Shown here piece after piece: positions 52,362 through 63,748 of a stretch of 64,000 nucleotides of DNA (the stretch's first letter is position 1; each line of letters begins with the position of its first letter). This stretch comes from Ulota crispa (lineage: Eukaryota > Streptophyta > Bryopsida > Orthotrichales > Orthotrichaceae), in contig OY987242.1 in NCBI GenBank assembly GCA_963920765.1, positions 10,070,789 to 10,134,788 on the forward strand. Reading direction: 5' to 3'. Made by a program: the position numbers and the translations under genes. A model generated the notes under the pieces. It made no database searches, was not told where the DNA came from, and worked only from the letters and a program-made list of their open reading frames with translations.

Positions 52362-54083
52362 CTTATTCTCTGAAAACATTTCACTTATTTTTTCATAATT
52401 CACTAAAATAGATAGGTGATTTTAAGTTTCCACAAAGTAATGTATAGAAATCTAAATTTAATTAGATGTTCATACGTTAGACAAGGTAAATTGATTTTAA
52501 ATAGCATCTTTACTCAGTCCCATTTCTCTACAGAAATATTTAAGATCTTGTGTTCTTTCACCTGTATTGTCTGTTTTCCTCTTCATTATTGCAAGGACGT
52601 GTGTATTTTTCAATGAGTTCTTATGCAACACCATACTCTACGCTTACATGTTTACAAAAGAAGCAAATTCATACATACATGTCTACAACTACATTTGGTA
52701 TGAGCAATATGCTAGCACTTTAAAGTGCAATTGAATGTATCAAGACACAATCCAAATAATATTACTATTCTTTGTGGTCTTTGTAATTATTCAAGTATGT
52801 TCTTGAAGCCCTAGTTGTTAAACAAATTTCACTTCTCAAGCCTAGCAAGAACATCTAAAGAAGTCTTAGGATCCAATAGATATTATAGCCTCTTCATGCT
52901 TATCCAATATGAAATTTATTCTAAGCTTTCAAAGTTTTTTGTTCTACAATTCAATGAAAATTTCAATACTGGTAGAAATTCTTTGTAATTTTCAATTTCC
53001 ATCAAATACTAGGTACAAGTCAATTATGTCTTTTTGATAATTATGGCTTCACTCATTGTATAAGATTAAAATAATAGATTTAGAAACTTATGTAAAGCTC
53101 TATTTAATAATAAAACACCCTACTTAAATAATTATACAAGTTTCTTCAAACAATCCATGAAACCATACATGTTTTCATAAATCTAAGAATTAAAGTTTTA
53201 AATACATTTATCAACCAACACAAATCAATTTGTAGTTGTTGCAAAATTTGAGCTAAAAGACATGCAAATGTGCACAATTGTCATGTTTATATAGATGTAA
53301 GAAGTGAGCTTTGAGAGCGCTTGATGTCATAGCACAATGATGGATTCAATAGAAAACTAGCTAAGGAAGAATGCAAAAATTCTATAGGAGTGTGCTAAGG
53401 GCCTTGCTTACATGCGCGTTAAGATAGGATGTGTGACTGCAAGCTAATGCTTTTGTAAACAAAAACATAGTGAATCATTGTGAGCTACAAATGAATATAG
53501 AAAGCAACATGGTGAACCATCATGTGTAATGCTTGGATGTTGTGAACTCAAGGTAGCCACTAAGGTTATACTCTTGGTTACTAACCCATTACTATACAAG
53601 TGTGGTTAGGTAAGTCTCAAAAAAAGGAAAACAAACAAATTGGATTTGATGACCAATGTGTGACAAGTGTGTTGTGGATAGTTACACTAGAGCAATGATT
53701 AGAGAACTCGCATAAAATTAGAAGTGGATCAATGAAGATGGCCAAAAAATGGATTAAATTTTGATAGTAAAATTCCAAAAACTTGTAGAAATTTAGACAA
53801 CTTAAAAATTGAATAATGAGAAAAAACTACCAAATATTGTGCCTTTTTGAACTCCACAAGTTGAGGATTTTAACTTGTTCTTCTTCAATAATGCTAGAAA
53901 TTGATGCAATGGTTACAATGACAAAAGATTCCTAGCTCACCACAAGATTTAAGTAGGTATGAAGTTGTAGGTTGAACCATTGGTATAAAGTTGAGCCATT
54001 GGATCAAATATTGTTTAGTAACACAAAACTAATTTGAACTTGACTCTAATTTTTTTGTTTAGTCATAGACAATTCTCTCTCAA

Positions 54084-54154
54084 CCCCTAAATGCTCAAGG
54101 TACAAGATTTTGGTGTTTTTTACACCAAAATTTAACGCCTTGGGCATTTGGGGG
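54084..54154. mobile_element. 71-bp hairpin remnant of a TTAA-type element
   Basis: The left CCCCTAAATGCTCAAGG mirrors the right CCTTGGGCATTTGGGGG; TTAA follows (54155-54158) but the left site reads TCAA. The centre CAAAATTTTGG-like arms with a T loop (TTGGTGTTTTTTACACCAAA) make it almost fully palindromic. Confidence 0.55.
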
Positions 54155-55059
54155 TTAACCCCAGAAAGGCAGAAAAACAAAGCCCTTATGGGGGACATAG
54201 TGGAATTTGGGTAGGCTCGCATTGTAGGGAATTTTGACCTATTTTTCTTTTCTTTTTTTTCTTTTTTTCAAAAATAGAGTAAAGCAAGGGCTATACTAGG
54301 ATATAAATTTCATTGAAATTAGATTTATTGCATGAGCACATGAGTACTTTCAAGTTCCTAAACCAACATTTTCACAAGCTAGAGGGTTGATGGACTACTA
54401 CAACCTATTATCGCTCATTATCAACACCATTTTATATTTTGATTAATACTTTTGGAAAATTATTTTAGTAAAGAAATTACATTTGAACAAAAGGAAGTAG
54501 TGCGTTGTCTCAAATTGTTTCTAGAATCATGAAAACATTGTATGGTATCAAATTTAAAAAGATTTTTGAAGTTCAAGTTGAATGCAAGGACAGCTAAGAT
54601 TGTGGAATTGTCAGTAGATTGTGATAGAATTGATATAGAGTAGGGGTAGTCACGGCACTTCCTCTGTTGAGTGTGAAGAATGAGAATGCAGACATGCCGA
54701 GAGGCTGGTGGTTGCCGTAGCTTACCTTTTGATTAGCTTGCTAAACTTCTCAAAGCTCCATTATTTTCCTCCAAAGGTGACTCCATTAGGGGTAGTCACG
54801 GCTTCTTTGAAACTAAAATTTCAGTGGAGAATGAGAAGTGAGAGAGTGAAAATAGAAGCTAATGAGAGCACTTCTCTGTGAGAAAAGCTGTGACACCCTG
54901 TATTTGAGTTGTGGCAAATGGAGAATGGTTTGGCTCTTCCACAAAAATACAAAAGCAAGGGATAACTTATTTCTTGACAAATCAGGAATCGTGGAGATTT
55001 ACAATGATAGGTCAAAATGAACAGCTGTAAGGGAAAAAGAGACAATCGCAAGTAAAAAC

Positions 55060-55358
55060 TATTGGCGATCTATCTAGAGAACCCTAACTGGGTCCACCTG
55101 GACGACACTTGGTTAAGACACGTGGCAGCCTATACACAGCAATCAACTCAACCAGCAGGATTGCCCACTACTGCACAAGATCAAGATCCTCAAATCTCCT
55201 GACTCAAACGGCCCAAGATCAGATACAGCCGTCCCAAGTCTAGATACATCTAATTAAACTTAGCCCTAATCTCAATTAGCTTAAGTATCCATAGCACCTA
55301 GCGTAGATGATTATCTGTGTGCATCAAGTCTTGCTCTGTAGAATTTCAAGTTCCCACA
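55060..55358 (+). repeat. 5' LTR of the Copia element
   Basis: It starts TATTGGCGATC (TGTTGGCGA in the 3' LTR) and ends TTCCCACA. Both copies are 299 bp. Confidence 0.93.
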
Positions 55359-55370
55359 TGGTATTAGTAC
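55359..55370 (+). promoter_or_regulatory. Primer-binding site of the Copia element
   Basis: TGGTATTAGTAC follows the 5' LTR directly. It resembles the plant initiator-methionine tRNA site TGGTATCAGAGC with a few changes. Confidence 0.7.
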
Positions 55371-55498
55371 TGGTTACGATTCTCAACCGTAAAGCTATCG
55401 TTTGAGTAGCGCAAGGTCCCGCATTTTGTGAGAGCACTCAGATCACGTAGAACAACCCCCACGTAGAGGTAGCTCAACATTGTCCAAAGTCCGAAGAG

Positions 55499-56356
55499 AT
55501 GGCCCCAGGGAAGACGTCACTCAGCAAACTGTCCAAGCTCGAAGGAGCTTTGAACTACAACGCAAGGCAGTTCAAGATGGAGAGCCTCTTTACCAAAGAC
55601 AACCTTTGGAAGATTGTCGAGCCACGTGCCGGCACAGTTGCACCTACGGATCCACAAGAACTGGCTGTTTTGGAGGCACTGAAGGCCAGAGCCCACACGA
55701 TCATCGCACTGTTAGTCAAGGACAATGTCATCACCTTCATCAAAGCCAACAAAGATCCAGCTAAATGATAGCTGATCTTGAAGAATCTCTATGCAAGTGT
55801 CAACACATCGCGCAAGCTCTTGCTCAAGTGTAAGCTCACCAATCTCAGCTTTGACAACACTTAGACCATGACTAACTTCATCCAACACCTTCAACAATTT
55901 CTGAACAAGCTTGCATGTGTTGGTGACACAGTAGCTGAGAACGAGGTGATTGAACAAGTGCTACTTGCCTTACTTGTCACCTGCGAAGGACTGGTGGACA
56001 GTTTCACCTACCGACCCATCCTGCCTACAGTCGCGGGGCTCTGCACCACTCTCATGCAAGCTGACCTTTGCCAATCTCTCAAGGCTCGTCGCTTTGACAG
56101 CAAGACCCTATTGGTGAAGACCCCGTGGAAGCGGCCCACCACCAACTCCAAAACCAAGCCCAAGAAGCCACCTGGAGAATGCCACTTCTACGGCAACCGC
56201 GATCATTGGCTCCGCAAGTATCTTGGCCTTGCCGCCAAACTGAAGCGCCTGTGCGCCAAACAAGCCAAGCACTCTGTCAACCTCATGGACCTCAACAACT
56301 ATGGCTACGATAGTGGTTCCGACTCCAATCTTGACTCCGTCCCTCCCACCCCATAG
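55499..56356 (+). pseudogene. Copia gag remnant
   Basis: The ATG at 55499 opens MAPGKTSLSKLSKLEGALNY; the frame stops at 55766-55768, and another stop (TAG, about 55864) precedes the long second part 55868-56356. The zinc knuckle reads C-H-F-Y-G-N-R-D-H-W-L-R-K-Y: the second and last cysteines of the CX2CX4HX4C motif are tyrosines, consistent with G-to-A changes. Confidence 0.82.
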
Positions 56357-56386
56357 GTCAACCTCGTCTCATTCCACCCCAACCAG

Positions 56387-59300
56387 GAGTAGTACATTAA
56401 CAGCGGCGCAACCACCTATGTCACCGACTTCCATGACTCAGTTCAGGATTTAGCACCAGGTAGTAGCTCTCGTGTTAACACTGCTGGGGGGGATCCCTTC
56501 GCGTAGTAGACAAAGGGACAGTGGATGTACCTACCACCTCTAGAGCAATAAAATTCAATGATGTTCTTTATATGCTAGGCATCACAAAAAACCTCCTTTC
56601 TATAGGTTCAATCACATATATCCCTAGAAACATCAGGGTTCTTTTTTATTCTCACCAAGTCCTCCTCTTGAAGGACTTCAAAGTTCCTCCCACCTGCACT
56701 GTACTAGTCAAAGGCACTCAAAACCCTGCAAGTGGGCTGTATTGCTTTAGACCACCCAACCTCTCCATTAATAGCATAGAATCCACCCCAGCGCTCCAAA
56801 ATCTCCTCCTTTGGCATCAACGCCTTAGTCACGCAAATTACAAGACTATCATTTTCACGTCTACCCACGGCACTGCTGTGGAGCTCCCCCACTTACGACT
56901 AGCAAATCATCTTTGTTCAGCATGCCAGTTTGGCAAACAAAGCTGCACCCGGATCCCCGCCAAATATCCATGTTCACCCCCGACCCATTCTCTCCCAGCC
57001 ACCGGAACTTCCTTGACTACAGCGCACCAACGACCAGCTTGGCAACTCCTAGCACTAATCCACACCGACTTGTGTGGACCATTTGCCACTCCCTCCCTCT
57101 CCGGATTCAAGTATGTCCTCACACTCACAGATGATTTCAGTCGTTACACATGGCTATATTTTTTAAAATCCAAAAGTGAAACATGCCAAAAATTCAAAGA
57201 GTTCAAAGTCATGGTTGAATTGCAATGGAACTCCAAAGTTTTGGTAATCAAATCAGACAAGGGAGAGAACATACATCTTTAGAATTTGCAAATTACTGCA
57301 AAACCACAGGGATCATCAAATAATACACTCAGGCACACACACCACACCAAAACAGTGTAGCTGAAAGGAAAAATTGGAGCCTCCTAGACAAAGCCAAAAG
57401 CATAGCCCATGATTCTCAAGTTCCTTCATACCTTAGGACTGAAGCCATGGCAACAGCAAACTACCTCATAAACCTAACACCCACACGGTCAAACCTAGGA
57501 ATATCACCTCACTAGAGATTGACAAGGAAAAAACCTCAAGTTAGCCATCTAAGGATATTTGGCTACAGGACCTATGTACTAAATACAAACCCTACCAAGA
57601 AGAAGTGGGCCCCCCTGCACAAGAAAGTGTATCTTTCTAGGATACGACTCCCAATCCACTAGATTTAGAAATTACTGCCCAAAAACCAAGAAAATTCTCA
57701 TCTCCAAGGACGTGAGATTTGATGAAAGGAAATTTCCACCAAAAGATACAGCACCCAAACACACCAACCAAGAACAACCGGGACCAAAAAACTTGGAACT
57801 TCAACCTCTGGAGAACAACTTCTTCCCAACAATGCCAACAGAATCCAACACAGCGACCACAAGACCAACTCTGATGCTGCCAACTTCACTACCAATGATA
57901 ACCCCAAAAGCGGGACCAGCCACAGCCGACACAACATCAACTGACAAAGCTTCCACCTCCAAACCAGGAAGCCTTGCCCCAGCAACTCTCATGGCCTCAG
58001 CACCTCCCACGACCCCATAATCTAAATATGGTTCTCACCCTCAACTCACAAGTGAATTATTGTCACACAACAACCATGCTTTCAACCCCTTCCAAACCAC
58101 CCAGGTACTACCCGTGAAACCAAAAACAGACATAGAACTCCTCACGACCAGGAGTGGCCCCATATCCATGACACCTCATGGATTTTCACCTACACAGAGC
58201 AGATATCCCTCTATCTAGCATTACCCTACCCAGAACTGCTCACGAAGCTCTCCTGGACCCCAGCTGGCGGACAACAATGAATTTGGAACTAGAATCCATA
58301 CATAAGAACAAAACCTGGGACCTAGTGACCCCATCCGAAAACAAGAAAGTCATAACAACCAAATGGATCTTCAAGATTAAAACCAACTCAGATGGCTCCC
58401 TTGCCAAGCTCAAGGCTAGGATAGTAGTTCGTGGCTTTGAACAAAGAGAAGGCATTCATTTCACAAAAACATTTGCCCATGTGGCCAAATGGAACACACT
58501 TTGTTGTGTTGTAGCCCTGGCAAGAACATGCGGATGGCCAATCTACCACCTCGATGTAAAAACTGCTTTCCTAAATGGAACCTTAGATGAAGAAATTTAT
58601 GTTTCCCCCCACCCAGATTTGCTCCCTCACCCCCGACCAAAGTATGCAGACTCAAGAAAGCCATGTATGGATTAAAACAAGCATCACGTGTTTGGTACAC
58701 CAAAATGGACAACTACTTACTACATTAGGGGCTGCGGAAATCCGAAGCAGATACCAACATCTACTACAACATCAGGGATACAAAACTCACCCTACTCATC
58801 CTATATGTAGATGACGTCTACCTAATCGGCAATGACACAACACATAGCTCACATCAGAACAAACATAAAAAAAATGTTTGAAATGACAGATTTAAGACTC
58901 CTGATCTACTCACTAATGTTAGAGTTCACCTTCCTATCCAAAGGCATAGCCATCACCCAACAGCAATATGTCCAATCCATGCTGGATGAATTCAGCTTAG
59001 CCTCCTGCCGACTTGCAACCACACCCATGTCTGAAAGACAACACCTAGAACCAAATTTTAAGGCAAACATTGTTGACCCTGAAACCTACCAAAGAATGGT
59101 GGGTAAACTCTTCTTCTTGACCCACACAAGGCCAGACGTAGCATTTGCTGTTAGCATTGTAAATAGATTCATGACAAAACCCCAAGAACCCCATGCACTT
59201 GCAGTAAAGCAAATCTACCGATACCTCAACGACACAATCAACTTTGCACTGTTGTACAAACGAGGAGGGGACACAAATGTGCATTGGTACATAGGTGCTG

Positions 59301-59856
59301 ATTGGGCAAGGGATACATGCAACAGGAAATCCACCACCAGATACATGTTTTTCCTAGGCAACACTCTAGTCACGTGGAACAGCAAGAAGCAACCTACGGT
59401 TGCGCTGTCATCCACTAAATCTGAGTGTATGGCAGTCACCAAAGGTGCCAAAGAAGCCATCTAGCTTTGCAGACTCTTGTCCAAATTACAGGCAATAACC
59501 ACCAAAACCCCAACCCTAATTCAGGGTGACAACCAAGGTATCTTAAATCTTGCCAAAAACCCAGTATACTACGGCAGGACAAAGCACATAAAAATTTGTC
59601 ATCACTTATTAGAGAAAAATTGCAGGCAAGAGAAATAACTATCTAATACGTGCCCACCACCAAACAAATTGCCGACATCTTGACCAAAGCTCTTGGAAGG
59701 ATCGCCTTTGAGCACCTTCGGAGCCAACTAGGTCTGATAAAAATTGATTCCCCAGCCTTATCAATCCCGGAACTACAACCTAATCCTTCACTGGCCCTAT
59801 CCTCACCACCGGAACCAGCCCCGGCGGAATCCAAGACACTAAGCTCAAAACCCTAA
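56387..59856 (+). pseudogene. Copia pol remnant (protease, integrase, reverse transcriptase, RNase H)
   Basis: Protease active site reads INSGATT where DSGAT is expected. The integrase region has HQRLSH with CSAC, then HTDLCGPF and TDDFSRYTW; the frame stops at 57280-57282. Reverse transcriptase fragments include LDVKTAFLNG (about 58551) and YVDD (about 58806). The RNase H region is RPDVAFAVSIVNRF to ALSSTKSECMA, with a stop at 59462-59464, then GDNQG, TKHIKI and ADILTKAL to 59856. Stops and frame changes occur throughout. Confidence 0.88.
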
Positions 59857-60499
59857 CCTTCTCAGCCAATTCATCTAAATCCTCAGAAACCACGACCCTA
59901 TAGTTTTCCACCTCTTTGGCAAATCAATACAACAGGGCCGGCGGAAATGGAAACCCCAGAACATGATCTGTGCAGAGATCCACCGCATCAAATTGGACAA
60001 ATTATTATTGTCAACACAAAGCGCCTCCAAGCCCAATTCACCTAGCTCAAGGCCACAACCACAAGAACCTAAGGTGGAGACATCAACGCGCTCTACACTT
60101 GATTACGGACCAAGGAATCGGGCAATGAGGAAATCAATTGGCCACCTTGCGCACATTCCACAACCAACGACGCCGCCTGTCCTTCACTTGAAGCCAATTC
60201 AATTTCCCCACCCCAAGCCGAGTCCTCCTCTGCCAGTGCCAGCCCCAACCATGCAACTCTACTCTCCAACGGCACTCTCGTAGTCCCCGCCACCAAACTC
60301 AAGAACTTCTCCAAGAAAAACAACAACGCTAGCGCTGTAGTTTGCTCCATCAATATCAACAAAGCCCACAAGAAAAACAAGACAAACTACCATGCGGTGA
60401 TCTCCCCGGCCACGAAGGCACAATATGCTCTCAACCAGTTGTACTTAGACATCGCCTAATCTTAGGATTATCCACTCTGATCAATGCTACTTAGAGCAC
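59857..60499 (+). other. Unassigned region between Copia pol and the 3' LTR
   Basis: About 640 bp not explained by gag-pol. A Pro/Ser-rich frame runs 59963-60283. A second, shifted plus-strand frame runs through KKNNNASAVVCSININKAHK to a TAA at about 60457-60459, as if one reading frame has been broken. No known domain recognised. Confidence 0.5.
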
Positions 60500-60516
60500 G
60501 GGGGGGGGGGGGGGGG
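60500..60516 (+). repeat. 17-G run at the polypurine-tract position
   Basis: A run of 17 G directly precedes the 3' LTR, where the polypurine tract for plus-strand priming is expected. The preceding AGAGCAC is the only A/G-mixed part. The exact length of such a run is uncertain in any assembly. Confidence 0.6.
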
Positions 60517-60815
60517 TGTTGGCGAACTATCTAGAGAACCTTAATTGGACCCACCTGGACAACACCTAGTTAAGACACGTGGCAGTCTATACACAGCAAT
60601 CAACTCAATCACCAGGATTGCCCACTACTGCACAAGATCAAGATACTCAAATCTCCTGACTCAAACGGCCCAAGATCAGATACAACTGTCCCAAGTCTAG
60701 ATACATCTAATTAAGCTTAGCCCTAATCTCAATTAGCTTAAGTATCCATAGCACCTAGCGTAGATGATTATCTGTGTGCATCAAGTCTTACTCTGTAGAA
60801 TTTCAAGTTCCCACT
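60517..60815 (+). repeat. 3' LTR of the Copia element
   Basis: It starts TGTTGGCGAAC and ends TTCCCACT, the last base differing from the 5' copy; AAAAC follows as target duplication. Confidence 0.93.
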
Positions 60816-61417
60816 AAAACTTCGTGCGAGAAAAGTTCACAGTTCCATTCTTCACCACAAGAGGTGAATAAGAAATCTTCTCTAAAGATTGAGAATGAGA
60901 ACCTCCGCAACCAAGGATAGCTTGCCACGTCCATTCTTGCTAAAGATTGAGAATTGTTCAGAGAAGCCGTGACTATCCCTATTACTCTCCTCTGGAGGTG
61001 AAGAATGGAGTGGAGAATGAGTTAGCATGTGAACTTCTTACCATTTTCTACTAGTATTTCCTGTTTGTGAATCATTTTACACCCCAACTCTTTCTATACC
61101 TCTAATTGCTGGCCGTGCTACCTTTCTTTAAATAAACCATTCTTCATGCTCCATTCTCCACTCTCCATCGCACACAAATGGGATGTCACAACATCTTCAC
61201 AACAAACAAACTTTTATTGGCTTCTACTTTCACTCAGCCGATTCTCAATCACCATTCTCTTTTCATTCTTCGAGAAGCCATGCCTACCCCTATTATATAG
61301 TTGTGAGAACGGAATTCAAAATTTAAAATCTCAACTCTCCTCTCACATGTAACTCCACGATGTTTTTCCCTTGTGGTCAATAGTATATCATCTTAATTAG
61401 ACTAACCCTGTGCAGTA

Positions 61418-62286
61418 CAGTACCCTAAAGAAAGTATATGGAAGTCCATTTTTTAGCATTCAAAGAAGTTGGTATAACATAGAATATAATTGGCATTTTG
61501 TCCTCATATTTTTTGCAAATGATCCTTGTGCCATCCCAAACAAGCATACCAAATTTCAGCTCCTAATAACCAAAATCTTATTTTTGGTAAATTATTTTGA
61601 TTAAAATTCATGGTTTTACTTGATAGTTGATTAAAAAAAATTGGTGATGAATTTTTGAGATTTGATTGCACAAATATGTAGGAAACATCTGTACACACAT
61701 CTTTCCTTTTAACTAAAATCTTCAAAAAGTTTCAAAATTCCTTCTTTTGAGGTTTTCATGGTAAGGTGATCATGCCCAAATTTAGTAAAATAGATATTTC
61801 TTTATGGTCATAAGGTTTTTCTATTTGACTTGTATATTGTGATTGAGTTTGTACCTTTGAGCAGGATGATATGTTTACTTTGCCAAAAGCTATTTAAAAA
61901 AACAAAATATTCATTTTACTAAATTTGGGCATGATCACCCTACCATGAAAACCTCAAAAGAAGGAATTTTGAAACTTTTTGAAGATTTTAGTTAAAAGGA
62001 AAGATGTGTGTACAGATATTTCCTACATATTTGTGCAATCAAATCTCAAAAATTCATCACCAATTTTTTTTAATCAACTATCAAGTAAAACCATGAATTT
62101 TAATCAAAATAATTCACCAAAAATAAGATTTTGGTTATTAGGAGCTGAAATTTGGTATGCTTGTTTGGGATGGCACAAGGATCATATGCAAAAAATATGA
62201 GGACAAAATGCCAATTATATTCTATGTTATACCAACTTCTTTGAATGCTAAAAAATGGACTTCCATATACTTTCTTTAGGGTACTA
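61418..62286. mobile_element. 869-bp near-perfect palindromic foldback element (mariner-like, TA site), element 1
   Basis: TA (61416-61417), CAGTACCCTAAAGAAAG at the left; CTTTCTTTAGGGTACTA at the right, then TA (62287-62288). The arms are about 370 bp each and nearly identical, so the same 73-codon open frame appears once on each strand (61504-61725 and 61979-62200). This frame is a by-product of the palindrome, not evidence of a gene. Confidence 0.85.
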
Positions 62287-62288
62287 TA

Positions 62289-63113
62289 CAGTACCCTTGC
62301 AAATCTTTACACCCAACCCTTTTTACCACTTGGAAAACTTAGCGTTTTAGAGAATACATTTGAAACTTTTGCATTTTGTTTCATTGATCTTTGATTCTTA
62401 TACAATCCCAATTAAGCATTTCAAATTTTGAGGTCCAAAAAACCAAAACTCTATTTTTGAAGATTGCTGATGTTTTTTTGAGATTTGATTGCACAGGTGT
62501 TTGTAGGAAACAACCATATACACATCTCTCCTTCAAGGAAAAGTCTCCAAAAAGTTTCAAAATTCCTTCTATATTGATTTTCATGTTAGGGTGATTATGG
62601 ACAAATTTAGTAAAAAATAATCTCTATTTTCTTATTAGATTTTGGAAAACTGACTCATATAATATGATTAAGTTTATACCTTTGAGCATGAGGATATATT
62701 CATTTTTCCAAAATCTAATAAGAAAACAGAGATTTATTTTTTACTAAATGTGCCCATAATCACCCTAACATGAAAATCAATATAGAAGGAATTTTGAAAC
62801 TTTTTGGAGACTTTTCCTTGAAGGAGAGATGTGTGTATGGTTGTTTCCTATAGACCTCTGCAATCAAATGTCAAAAAAACATCACCAATCTTCTTAAATC
62901 ATTTATCATGTAAAACCATGAATTTTATGTAAAATAATTCACCAAAAATAGAGTTTTGGTTTTTTGGAACTCAAAATTTGGTGTGTTTGATTGGGATTGC
63001 ATAAGAATCAAAGATCAATGATACAAAATGCAAAAGTTTCAAACGTGTTCTCTAAAACGCTAAATTTTCCAAGTGGTAAAAAGGGTTGGGTGTAAAGATT
63101 TGCGAGGGTACTG
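62289..63113. mobile_element. 825-bp palindromic foldback element, element 2, abutting element 1
   Basis: It uses TA 62287-62288 in common with element 1 and ends GCGAGGGTACTG then TA (63114-63115). The left end is CAGTACCCTTGCAAATC. Arms mirror through CACTTGGAAAA and TTTAGAGAA blocks. The interior (AATTTTGAAACTTTTTG, AGATGTGTGTA) is related to element 1. Confidence 0.83.
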
Positions 63114-63115
63114 TA

Positions 63116-63680
63116 CAGTATAGAACTACGATATAACCAGTTACAAAAGAGGAAAATTGAGTGAATTTCTTGAAGGACAAAAATTCTCGGGAGAGCTTGA
63201 AAATATGTCTGAACGCTGTGCTGGAGACTGTCATTTACGTAAAAACGGATAAAGGTGATACCGAAACTAGTGTCATTATCACATAGCCAAACATCCCAAT
63301 TAAATAAATTGTTTGTCAACATGGATGGTGCAAAACTCAGCATAGTAAGTTACTTCACTTCGACAATCAAAAAGTCGTGGAGCCACATGTCCTGATCCGT
63401 TTTGGCTAAACCTTTTATTTATCAAAGAAAAGAATACATCAATCTACCTCTGATTGTCAACATCACCAGCTGATTCCTGACAATGAAACCGTCTACCTTG
63501 TATTTAGTCCGTTGTGCTACAATGCAACCTTCTTTCCGCTCTTGAGCAGGCAAAACTGTACAAACGCATACTGAGACCTTCTTCTAGTGGGAAAAAAATA
63601 TGACCAGATACACCATTATTGGTAGAAGTTCTCAGTATGCTACACCTGTCTCCTATACATAATTTGTACATGTCCAGATC
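63116..63680. other. Stretch between the foldback pair and the kinase exon
   Basis: No gene recognised. It may hold the 3' UTR of the minus-strand kinase gene. Confidence 0.3.
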
Positions 63681-63748
63681 TCAATCATGGACAATAGTGT
63701 GAACCAGCTCCATAGACGGACGCTCTCCCGCATCTTCGGTTATTGACT
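63681..63748 (-). CDS. Probable last exon of a protein kinase gene (partial, continues past the right edge)
   Basis: On the minus strand an acceptor (GTGAACAG) is followed by codons reading SITEDAGERPSMELVHTIVHD and a TGA at 63681-63683. ERPSM with the following MELVHTIV matches subdomain XI of receptor-like and related kinases (RPSM..VV..L), including the invariant arginine. A shifted acceptor two bases on is possible, so the phase is unsure. Upstream exons would lie beyond 64000 or in the 63749-64000 stretch, where I recognise none. With only 22 residues to judge, this is a moderate call. Confidence 0.45.

Larger units (their letters stand above)
51687..54083. other. PhzF upstream region and AT-rich intergenic DNA
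   Basis: The PhzF 5' region includes the 15-bp repeats (51997-52040) and a MITE (52041-52361). From 52362 on I see only AT-rich sequence with no recognisable gene. Confidence 0.4.
55060..60815 (+). mobile_element. Ty1/Copia LTR retrotransposon, structurally complete, coding region decayed
   Basis: The 5756-bp element has 299-bp LTRs at both ends and a 5-bp target duplication AAAAC (55055-55059 and 60816-60820). Domain order is gag, protease, integrase, reverse transcriptase, RNase H, which is the Copia order. All open frames are interrupted by stops or frameshifts, so it cannot be autonomous. I count about 18 differences between the LTRs (about 6%), mostly C/T and G/A. It sits inside an older inverted-repeat element. 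Confidence 0.95.
54788..61291. mobile_element. Older inverted-repeat element split by the Copia insertion
   Basis: The left end AGGGGTAGTCACGGCTTC matches the reverse complement of the right end (GAAGCCATGCCTACCCCT, ending about 61291) for about 70 bases, including GAGAATG and AGTAGAAGCC blocks. Removing the Copia element leaves about 750 bp. A related AGGGGTAGTCACGGC at about 54648 and GCCGTGACTATCCCT at about 60966 indicate a second overlapping or nested copy. ATT flanks both ends. Confidence 0.6.

Noticed and set aside
61504-62200. Two identical 73-residue reading frames on opposite strands
   Set aside because: They are the two arms of one palindromic element, so the identity is a by-product and not a duplicated gene.
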